Source: JBGSIZ01 sp041742255
GTDB taxonomy: Bacteria > Pseudomonadota > Alphaproteobacteria > Rhodobacterales > Rhodobacteraceae
Reading direction: 5' to 3'
NCBI GenBank assembly: GCA_041742255.1
Contig: JBGSIZ010000310.1
Location: forward strand, 1-9,313
DNA: 9,313 nt
The notes beneath the pieces were generated by a model. That model worked only from the letters and a program-made list of their open reading frames with translations. It did not search any database and had not been told where the DNA came from. Of the stretch, positions 1 through 5,043 are shown one piece after another; positions within the stretch are counted from its first letter, which is position 1, and each line of letters opens with the position of its first letter. The position numbers and the translations under genes were made by a program.

Positions 1-147
1 GGCGCGGTCCAGATGCCGCGCGCCTGCCCAGATCACCGGGCGGGGTCCATTGTCACGGGTGACCACCCTGTCGCCGGGGCGCAATCGCTCCACGGCAACC
101 TCGCCCTGCGGGGTCAGGATCATCGTGCCTGCGGTGAAACACGGGAT
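1..147 (-). other. Hint (Hedgehog/intein-like) autoprocessing domain, N-terminal part
   Basis: From residue 743 the protein reads IPCFTAGTMILTPQGE followed by VERLRPGDRVVTRDNG and RPVIWAG. This is the typical opening of the Hint_2 family found at the C-terminus of many Rhodobacterales RTX proteins. Cys745 is the expected nucleophile for an N-to-S acyl shift that would cut the protein before it. The remainder of the domain, including any TxxH motif and terminal residues, lies outside the window, so activity cannot be judged. Confidence 0.85.
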
Positions 148-2373
148 ACCGGCGGCATACATCTGCGGCCCGGTGTTCATCTGGCTGGGGGAAATCCCCT
201 GCAATATCAAACGTTCCCCCATGGGAAAGGTCAACACTGCATTCCCCGCGCCGTCGTCGGTCACCACCACATCGCGCCAGTCGATCGGGTTCCCCTCCAG
301 ATCGCGCAATTCGCTCACGTCAATCTGGTCGTCATAAAACCCGTCACTGTCGGTGTCGGTCAGGCTGAAATCGGTGACCGTGTCGGTGCCGCCACCGACG
401 TCCAGATACACGGTGTCGTTGCCCGCACCCGTGACCAGCGTGTCATTGTCTGCGCCGCCAACCAGCGTGTCGTTGCCGATCCCGCCATCCAGCAGATCAG
501 ACCCGTCACCCCCGATCAGAAAATCGTCGCCCTCGTCGCCATACACGGCGTCGTTGCCGGTGCCGCCCAGAACGGTGTCGTTGCCTTGCTGCCCGTGCAA
601 CGTGTCATTGCCCGCATCGCCCGAAACAAAGTCATTGTCGGTTCCGGCCCAGACCAAATCATCGCCATCGCCGCCAAAAAACTGATCGTTGCCTTGGCCG
701 TCATCCGCACCGGGGACATCGTCCAGAATGTCATTCCCGGCGCCACCGAAAACAATATCGTCGCCGGTGCCGCTGTAAATGCGGTCGTCGCCATCGTCGC
801 CGGTCACCAGATCGTTGCCGGCCCCCGAATACAGCGAATCGTTGCCTGCACCGCCTTGGATGAAATCATTGCCCGACCCACCCGTGACCGTGTCATTGCC
901 CGCATCGGCATACACCGTCTGGGCGCTGCTGCTGGCGGATGCTTCAACCTGATCGTCATATTGCGTGGTGGCAACGGTCTCGATCTCGGAAAACGTGCCG
1001 GTGGCCATGCCCGGCTGGACATAGGCATAATTGCCGGCCTCCGACCCGGTGAATGTGACGTTGACACCTTGGGTGGACAAATAGGTGCTGAGCGCCAGCA
1101 GGTCATTGTCAACACCGCCTTCGCCGCCAAAGACGGTATCGCCTTCATGGTCCTCGGTGATGGTGAAATAATCCTGACCATCGCCGCCATAGATCGTGTC
1201 GGTGCCATGCTGGCCGGACAGCACATCGTCGCCGGTGCCGCCATAAACGGTGTCGTTGCCGCCACCGCCAATGATGCTGTCGTTGCCAGCGTCCCCGAAC
1301 ATGGTGTCGTTGCCGCTGTCATCCATGGACCAAAACCCGATGGCATCATCGCCATCGCCGCCATAAACGGTGTCATCGCCGGACCCGGCATACAGCGTGT
1401 CGTTGCCCGCATCGCCCGCCAACGTGTCGGTATTGGCCCCGCCAAACAAGGCGTCGTTGCCGGAACCGCCCGTCAGATTGTCGTTGCCGTCCTCGCCGTG
1501 CAATTGGTCATCGCCGTATTGGCCCATCACGGTATCGTCGCCGATGCCCGCATACACGGTGTCATTGAACGGCCCGGCATAGGTATAGGTCTGGTCAGCG
1601 GCCCCTTCGATAAGCTGAAGGAAATAGCCATTCGGGTCCATCAACATCCAGTTGTGGTCCACAAACGTGGATTGAACATAGGTCTGGCCCGGCTGGATCG
1701 TGGCGTAGTAGATCGTGGTTCCCGTGCCATCGATATAGAACAGGTCAATCGGGCCATCGGCACCGTTCGTGACGGTCAATGTGGTGGCGGTGGTGCCCGG
1801 ACCAGAGGCATACAGGCTGATGTCATACAACTGACCGTCGGCGACGATGAAATCGTTGCCAGCCTCGCCATAGATCGTGTCGGCGCCCTGCCCGCCCGAC
1901 AGAACATCATCACCGGACCCGCCATAAATGACGTCGGCGCCTTCATTCCCGGCAATCATGTCCTTGCCGTCGTTGCCTTGAACATAGTCGTTGTCGGCAC
2001 CGGCCCAGATGATGTCGTCCTGCGTGCCGCCATACACGGTGTCATCACCCGCGCCGCCATAGACGGTGTTGAACCCGCTGCTGCCGACTATGGTGTCGTT
2101 GCCATCGCCACCGTCCAGCGTGTCGCTGCCGGTGCCATCATACAACGTGTCGTTGCCGGTCCCGCCATACAACGTGTCATCTCTGCCGCCGCCATACAGG
2201 GTGTCGTCGCCAGACTCGCCATAGACGGTGTCGAACCCATCGCCACCATAAATCAGGTCATTGCCGGCCGCCCCACCAAACAAACGGTCATTGCCGGAAT
2301 TGCCGGCAATGGAATCGTTACTGGTCGTGCCGGTATAGGTGTCGTTCCCGACCCCGCCGTTAAAGGTTGCCAT
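1..2373 (-). CDS. RTX calcium-binding repeat protein with C-terminal Hint domain (3' end outside window)
   Basis: The first 791 residues are present. About fifty glycine/aspartate nonapeptide units of the GGxGxDxxx type lie in three blocks (residues about 6-171, 268-422 and 491-656). Such repeats fold as calcium-loaded beta rolls in proteins usually exported by type I secretion. Block 1 and block 2 are separated by a VHL-beta-like segment (198-258), and blocks 2 and 3 by a Ser/Thr-rich spacer (423-490). Residues 673-685 hold a DxDxDG loop followed by DDQID. The segment after it (VVVTDDGAGNAVLTFP) is a usual lead-in to the Hint domain, which starts at Cys745 (IPCFTAGT). There is no N-terminal signal peptide, as expected for an RTX substrate. 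The start is ATG at 2373, with AGAGGGA 6 nt upstream (2380-2386). The C-terminus is missing, so total length and export signal are unknown. Function is not predictable; surface or secreted matrix protein is an inference. Transport genes are not in the window. Confidence 0.93.
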   Translation of the reverse strand, partial: MATFNGGVGNDTYTGTTSNDSIAGNSGNDRLFGGAAGNDLIYGGDGFDTVYGESGDDTLYGGGRDDTLYGGTGNDTLYDGTGSDTLDGGDGNDTIVGSSGFNTVYGGAGDDTVYGGTQDDIIWAGADNDYVQGNDGKDMIAGNEGADVIYGGSGDDVLSGGQGADTIYGEAGNDFIVADGQLYDISLYASGPGTTATTLTVTNGADGPIDLFYIDGTGTTIYYATIQPGQTYVQSTFVDHNWMLMDPNGYFLQLIEGAADQTYTYAGPFNDTVYAGIGDDTVMGQYGDDQLHGEDGNDNLTGGSGNDALFGGANTDTLAGDAGNDTLYAGSGDDTVYGGDGDDAIGFWSMDDSGNDTMFGDAGNDSIIGGGGNDTVYGGTGDDVLSGQHGTDTIYGGDGQDYFTITEDHEGDTVFGGEGGVDNDLLALSTYLSTQGVNVTFTGSEAGNYAYVQPGMATGTFSEIETVATTQYDDQVEASASSSAQTVYADAGNDTVTGGSGNDFIQGGAGNDSLYSGAGNDLVTGDDGDDRIYSGTGDDIVFGGAGNDILDDVPGADDGQGNDQFFGGDGDDLVWAGTDNDFVSGDAGNDTLHGQQGNDTVLGGTGNDAVYGDEGDDFLIGGDGSDLLDGGIGNDTLVGGADNDTLVTGAGNDTVYLDVGGGTDTVTDFSLTDTDSDGFYDDQIDVSELRDLEGNPIDWRDVVVTDDGAGNAVLTFPMGERLILQGISPSQMNTGPQMYAAGIPCFTAGTMILTPQGEVAVERLRPGDRVVTRDNGPRPVIWAGARHLDRA
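406..2358 (-). repeat. Three blocks of RTX nonapeptide repeats (27-nt coding periodicity)
   Basis: The units repeat roughly every 27 nt and encode variants of GGxGNDT(L/V)Y. Block 1 is about 1861-2358, block 2 about 1108-1572 and block 3 about 406-903. They are degenerate at DNA level, with GGCAACGACAC-type cores recurring throughout. This is a protein-coding repeat and not an array of intergenic repeats. Confidence 0.9.
1600..1782 (-). other. VHL-beta-like domain inserted between RTX blocks
   Basis: Residues about 198-258 of the RTX protein contain no RTX motif. They read as beta strands in the order LTVTNGA, PIDLFYIDGTG, YYATIQPGQTY, QSTFVDHNWMLMDPNG. This matches the order of landmarks in the VHL beta domain as I recall it from human VHL: a strand ending in Asn, a WLNFDG-like strand, Y-P-T-L-P-P-G, then S-Y-R-G-H-L-W-L-F-R-D. 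The equivalents here are YIDG (213-216), YATIQPG (223-229) and TFVDHNWMLMD (236-246), with His240 and Trp242 at the places of the hydroxyproline-contacting His115 and Trp117 of human VHL. VHL-beta domains are known in some bacterial proteins. The alignment was made by eye, and ligand and role here are unknown. Confidence 0.65.
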
Positions 2374-2379
2374 GCCCGT

Positions 2380-2386
2380 TCCCTCT
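2380..2386 (-). promoter_or_regulatory. Ribosome binding site of the RTX gene
   Basis: AGAGGGA on the minus strand lies 6 nt before the ATG at 2373 and fixes that start. The 186 nt between this gene and the tRNA (2374-2559) otherwise hold no convincing promoter hexamers. A 9-codon upstream reading frame there (2431-2460) lacks a ribosome binding site. Confidence 0.6.
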
Positions 2387-2559
2387 GCCGGGCGGCAGGC
2401 TGACCGGGGCCGGGCATCAGGCGCGGCAGGTCAATCCGGTGTCCACCCACATAAACACATGGGCCCGGTCTAGGGGGGCGTGGTGAACAGGGGGCTAACA
2501 GACGCCACCGAAAATCGGGGGCATTTTAGGAAAACATTTGGTGCTGGGGGGGCAAGCAG

Positions 2560-2646
2560 TGGTGCGGATGAAAGGACTCGAACCTTCACGGGTGTTACCC
2601 CACAGCGACCTCAACGCTGCGCGTCTACCAATTCCGCCACATCCGC
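2560..2646 (-). tRNA. tRNA-Leu(GAG), CCA encoded
   Basis: This is a class II tRNA of 87 nt including an encoded CCA (2560-2562). The acceptor GCGGATG (2640-2646) pairs perfectly with CATCCGC (2564-2570), with A as discriminator. The anticodon stem CAGCG/CGCTG encloses the loop TTGAGGT, giving anticodon GAG at 2610-2612. A long variable arm with GGG/CCC pairing and a T arm with TTCGAGT are present. GAG decodes CUC/CUU leucine codons. The 3' end faces the RTX gene. Confidence 0.96.
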
Positions 2647-2668
2647 ACGCTTTAGACTTGGTGGCGGC

Positions 2669-2697
2669 TGACTAGCCCAAGGTCATGCACTCCACAA
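2669..2697 (-). promoter_or_regulatory. Candidate promoter of tRNA-Leu
   Basis: On the minus strand TTGTGG (2692-2697) is followed after exactly 17 nt by TAGTCA (2669-2674). A start near 2662 would give a precursor with a 5' leader of about 16 nt. The hexamers are weak matches, so this rests mainly on spacing and position. Confidence 0.3.
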
Positions 2698-2706
2698 GGG
2701 CAAAAA

Positions 2707-3222
2707 TCAGACCGGGCGGGGGCGCGGCATCCGATGGGCCGGCGACGCAATCCACTGGCGCAGAACATCGGCAATAATCATCGCACCACCCAACACAATC
2801 ACCACCCAACCGGCCTGTTCATGGCCTTCGAAAAACACGGCATTGGAGGCGCGGCCGGGCATGAAATTGGCCAGACCGGCAATAATCAGACCGCGCCAAT
2901 ACAAAGACCGCAGGATGATCTGATGACGGTGAATATCGCGGGCAATGGCGGCACGCACGCCCGTCCACAACGACCACAACGTCAGAACAGCCAACAGATG
3001 AATAGGACTGAACGGCCCGATCACGGGAAACGAATGGATGAAAAACGCGGACACCGCGACGGCGGCCATGGACACCACCCAGACATAGCCGACACCCTTG
3101 TGCACCCGGTCGCGGCGGCGGCGAAACAAGGCAACCGGGCCAAGGACAAGGGACAGCGTGGCGAAAACGATATGAAACTGGATCACGGCAGGGGCGGTCA
3201 GATAGGGGGCAAGGGTCATCAT
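2707..3222 (-). CDS. DUF2306 family integral membrane protein
   Basis: The protein has 171 residues and about four or five hydrophobic helices (roughly 12-33, 45-65, 72-93, 108-122 and 138-155). It carries the DUF2306 pattern of scattered conserved histidines: His17 in the first helix, RVHKGVGYVWV (39-49) before the second, PIHLL (73-77) in the third and IHRHQI (97-102) before the fourth. PGR follows at 122-124. The biochemical role of the family is unknown; conserved intramembrane histidines might bind heme or metal, but that is speculation. It lies head-to-head with the LytTR regulator gene, 97 nt from that gene's GTG start, so joint regulation is plausible. Two ATGs are adjacent (3222 and 3219). 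GGAG lies 3 nt before the first and 6 nt before the second, so the second may be the real start. The tail PAHRMPRPRPV is basic and probably cytoplasmic. Confidence 0.85.
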   Translation of the reverse strand: MMTLAPYLTAPAVIQFHIVFATLSLVLGPVALFRRRRDRVHKGVGYVWVVSMAAVAVSAFFIHSFPVIGPFSPIHLLAVLTLWSLWTGVRAAIARDIHRHQIILRSLYWRGLIIAGLANFMPGRASNAVFFEGHEQAGWVVIVLGGAMIIADVLRQWIASPAHRMPRPRPV

Positions 3223-3262
3223 GGGCTCCGGTATTGGCAGCAGGGATACGATGATTTACGGC

Positions 3263-3290
3263 TTGCGGCATGGGGCGCGCGGGCGACAAT
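3263..3290 (+). promoter_or_regulatory. Candidate promoter of the LytTR gene
   Basis: TTGCGG (3263-3268), a 16-nt spacer and GACAAT (3285-3290) form a plausible sigma-70 promoter. The start would be near 3297, leaving a leader of about 23 nt before GTG 3320. This excludes the upstream in-frame ATG at 3251 as the start if the promoter is right. Confidence 0.4.
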
Positions 3291-3308
3291 CACAGATACG
3301 CAAACGGC

Positions 3309-3313
3309 AGGAA
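3309..3313 (+). promoter_or_regulatory. Ribosome binding site that decides the GTG start of the LytTR gene
   Basis: AGGAA lies 6 nt before GTG 3320. The frame is open further upstream (ATG 3251), but no ribosome binding site precedes that codon, and the extra residues are arginine-rich and unlike a family N-terminus. Confidence 0.55.
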
Positions 3314-3319
3314 AACATC

Positions 3320-4120
3320 GTGACCAACGGCCAACCGCATTCCACGCTGCGTGACCTGCGACAGCATATGCTGCGTCCGGTGACGGGTCTGGTGTGCGCT
3401 GGGGTGGCGGGGGTCCTGACGATTGCGGGACCGTTCGGAACGCTGGACACGCTGGGCGGTGGGGGGCGGCTGCTTTACTGGGGGATCGTGGTGGGTCTGA
3501 CCTATGCGGCGGGGTTCGGGATATCGGCGGCCATCCGGAACCAGTTCACGGGACAATTGTCGCGGGGGGCGGTGATCGGCATCACGGCGCTGGCGTCGGG
3601 GGCGGGGATCACGGTCACGGTGGCGCTGGTCAATCTGCTGGCGTTCGGCTTGCCGGACAACGGGGCGGACTGGATGGGGATGGTCGGAACGGTGTTCCCG
3701 GTGGCAAGCCTGATCTCGGTGATCTTTGAGGTGGTGGCGGACCACATCCGGCCCCCGGTCACGGCACAGGAGACCGGGGCACAACAGACCGGGACACCCC
3801 CGGCCCCGCCCATTCTGGACCGGGTGCCCTTGGACAAACGGGGGGGCCTTGTTGCGCTGTCGGTCGAAGATCACTATGTCCGGATCACCACATCCAAAGG
3901 GCAAATGATGGTGCTGATGCGGCTGGCGGATGCAATCCGGGAAACGGGCACGACACCGGGGCAACAGGTGCATCGGTCGCACTGGGTGGCGCTGGATGCG
4001 GTCACAGCGGCGCGGCGGACTGGGGACAACGCGGTTTTGACGCTCTCCACCGGGGACCAGATCCCGGTCAGCCGCCGCTATATCCCGGCGATAAAGGAGG
4101 CGGGGCTGCTGCCCCGGTAA
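3320..4120 (+). CDS. Membrane-anchored LytTR-family DNA-binding regulator
   Basis: From GTG 3320 the protein has 266 residues. The N-terminal half has four hydrophobic segments: about 20-38, 51-72, 83-110 and 119-143. A Pro/Gly/Thr/Gln-rich linker (144-170) leads to a C-terminal LytTR domain (about 172-262). Its signatures are LVALSVEDHYVRI (177-189), MMVLMRLADAI (196-206), VHRSHWVAL (217-225) and IPVSRRYIPAIKEAG (248-262). LytTR domains bind DNA through beta strands. This variant has no receiver domain, so the signal presumably comes through the membrane part and the protein acts while tethered to the membrane. Targets are unknown. The divergent DUF2306 gene and its own promoter are the nearest candidates. 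lipB follows after 5 nt, suggesting co-transcription. An in-frame ATG at 3251 would add 23 residues. Confidence 0.88.
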   Translation: MTNGQPHSTLRDLRQHMLRPVTGLVCAGVAGVLTIAGPFGTLDTLGGGGRLLYWGIVVGLTYAAGFGISAAIRNQFTGQLSRGAVIGITALASGAGITVTVALVNLLAFGLPDNGADWMGMVGTVFPVASLISVIFEVVADHIRPPVTAQETGAQQTGTPPAPPILDRVPLDKRGGLVALSVEDHYVRITTSKGQMMVLMRLADAIRETGTTPGQQVHRSHWVALDAVTAARRTGDNAVLTLSTGDQIPVSRRYIPAIKEAGLLPR

Positions 4121-4125
4121 CGCAC

Positions 4126-4791
4126 ATGCCAGACTGGATCACAGCGCCCGGATTGACGGACTACGCGGCGGCGGTGGCGTTCATGGAAAATCGGGCCGAG
4201 GATATTGCAGCAGGCACAGCAGATGAATGTATCTGGCTGGTGGAACATCCCCCGCTTTACACGGCGGGCACCTCGGCCAAACCAGCAGACCTGCGGCACC
4301 CGGACCGGTTTCCGGTCCACACCAGCAAACGGGGCGGGCAATACACCTACCACGGGCCGGGGCAACGGGTGGCCTATGTCATGCTCGATGTAGGGGCGCG
4401 GGGGCGGGACGTTCGGTGCTTTGTACGGGACCTTGAAACATGGGTGATCGCGGCGCTGGCGGAATTCAACGTCACGGGTCACATCCGGGCGGGGCGGGTC
4501 GGGGTCTGGGTGGAACGACCGGACCGGGGACAAAACCCGGACGGCACTGTGCGCGAAGACAAGATCGCGGCGCTCGGCATCCGCCTGCGCAAATGGATCA
4601 GCTTTCACGGGCTTTCCATCAACGTCGAACCGGACCTGTCGCATTTCGACGGCATCGTGCCCTGCGGGATCACGGACCACGGGGTAACCAGCCTCGTGGA
4701 TCTGGGCCTTCCGGTGACGATGGGGGACGTGGACACCGCCCTGCGCGCGACGTTCGAGCAGTCGGTGACAGCACGTCAGGCGCAAAACTGA
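4126..4791 (+). CDS. lipB: Octanoyltransferase (lipoyl(octanoyl) transferase)
   Basis: LipB moves the octanoyl group from octanoyl-ACP to a lysine of lipoyl domains (pyruvate and 2-oxoglutarate dehydrogenases, glycine cleavage H protein), the first step before LipA adds sulfur. The 221-residue product has the usual size. The signature RGGQYTYHGPGQ spans residues 69-80. The catalytic pair is Lys146 in EDKIAALGIR and Cys180 in GIVPCGITDHGVTSL. HPPLYTAGTS (41-50) is the N-terminal family motif. A short loop at 131-143, before the lysine, is common in alphaproteobacterial members. The start ATG lies 5 nt after the stop of the LytTR gene with no clear ribosome binding site between them, so translation may depend on coupling to the upstream gene. 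No lipA or other lipoate gene is in the window. Confidence 0.96.
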   Translation: MPDWITAPGLTDYAAAVAFMENRAEDIAAGTADECIWLVEHPPLYTAGTSAKPADLRHPDRFPVHTSKRGGQYTYHGPGQRVAYVMLDVGARGRDVRCFVRDLETWVIAALAEFNVTGHIRAGRVGVWVERPDRGQNPDGTVREDKIAALGIRLRKWISFHGLSINVEPDLSHFDGIVPCGITDHGVTSLVDLGLPVTMGDVDTALRATFEQSVTARQAQN

Positions 4792-4793
4792 CG
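4774..4793 (+). terminator. Weak hairpin across the lipB stop codon
   Basis: CGTCAG (4774-4779) and CTGACG (4788-4793) form a 6-bp stem with an 8-nt loop containing AAAA, overlapping the TGA at 4789-4791. No U-run follows, so it is not a canonical intrinsic terminator. A second possible hairpin follows at 4862-4886 (CCCGGC/GCCGGG, 13-nt loop), also without a U-run. Confidence 0.25.
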
Positions 4794-4813
4794 GGTCCGG
4801 GCGCAAAAACCAG

Positions 4814-4842
4814 ACCGACGCGATACCGACGGAAAACCGACG
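4814..4842 (+). repeat. Three ACCGACG direct repeats with exact 11-bp phasing upstream of ctaD
   Basis: ACCGACG occurs at 4814, 4825 and 4836, each followed by a 4-nt spacer. The 11-bp period places the copies on one face of the helix. They lie in the 252-nt noncoding stretch between lipB and ctaD, about 100 bp before the candidate promoter. A second pair, GGGTGC at 4893 and 4904, also has an 11-bp period. Phased direct repeats often mark binding sites of OmpR-type regulators, but the protein here is unknown. Confidence 0.55.
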
Positions 4843-4944
4843 CAAAATCCAAACGGCAAATCCCGGCACTTTGGCACCGCGCCGGGCAAGGAGGGTGCAA
4901 GGGGGGTGCGCCAATTTATCCCGACCCATTCGGCCTTTCGAATA

Positions 4945-4973
4945 TTGCTCCAGACGCGGCAACCCATTAGAAC
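4945..4973 (+). promoter_or_regulatory. Candidate ctaD promoter
   Basis: TTGCTC (4945-4950), a 17-nt spacer and TAGAAC (4968-4973) give a plausible sigma-70 promoter. Transcription would start near 4980, leaving a leader of about 64 nt. No FNR-type TTGAC-N4-GTCAA box was seen in the intergenic region. Confidence 0.4.
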
Positions 4974-5032
4974 GACCCGCAATGACATGGGGCGACTCCA
5001 CGCGGGCCGCCCCGACACCCTGTAGCCAAATT

Positions 5033-5039
5033 GGGAGAG
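5033..5039 (+). promoter_or_regulatory. Ribosome binding site of ctaD
   Basis: GGGAGAG ends 4 nt before ATG 5044 (the GGGAG core ends 6 nt before). It fixes the start, which also matches the MADA N-terminus recalled for Paracoccus CtaD. Confidence 0.7.
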
Positions 5040-5043
5040 CCAC

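Noticed and set aside
406..2358. CRISPR-like or satellite-like repetition
   Set aside because: Repeat units are 27 nt, degenerate, contiguous and in frame, and translate to RTX nonapeptides. There are no conserved repeats separated by unique spacers.
13..2403. Plus-strand open frame of 796 codons opposite the RTX gene
   Set aside because: It is the mirror of RTX coding: Asp/Gly/Asn-rich codons give stop-free complements rich in Val, Ile and Ala. The minus-strand frame has clear RTX and Hint motifs and a ribosome binding site, while this one matches no family.
2431..2460. Nine-codon minus-strand upstream frame (MCLCGWTPD) before the RTX gene
   Set aside because: It has no ribosome binding site and no conserved feature; likely chance.
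2504..2522. Hairpin GCC-ACCGA/TCGG-GGGC between RTX gene and tRNA as tRNA terminator
   Set aside because: The stem has a mismatch, and in the minus direction no U-run follows. The only A/T-rich tail is on the plus side, where no gene ends.
3221..3319. Upstream extension of the LytTR protein to ATG 3251 or earlier
   Set aside because: No ribosome binding site for those starts, the candidate promoter lies downstream of them, and the added residues look non-native.
2734..3354. Plus-strand frame of 206 codons over the DUF2306 gene
   Set aside because: His/Arg/Gln-rich translation typical of an antisense shadow; the minus-strand frame is a coherent membrane protein.
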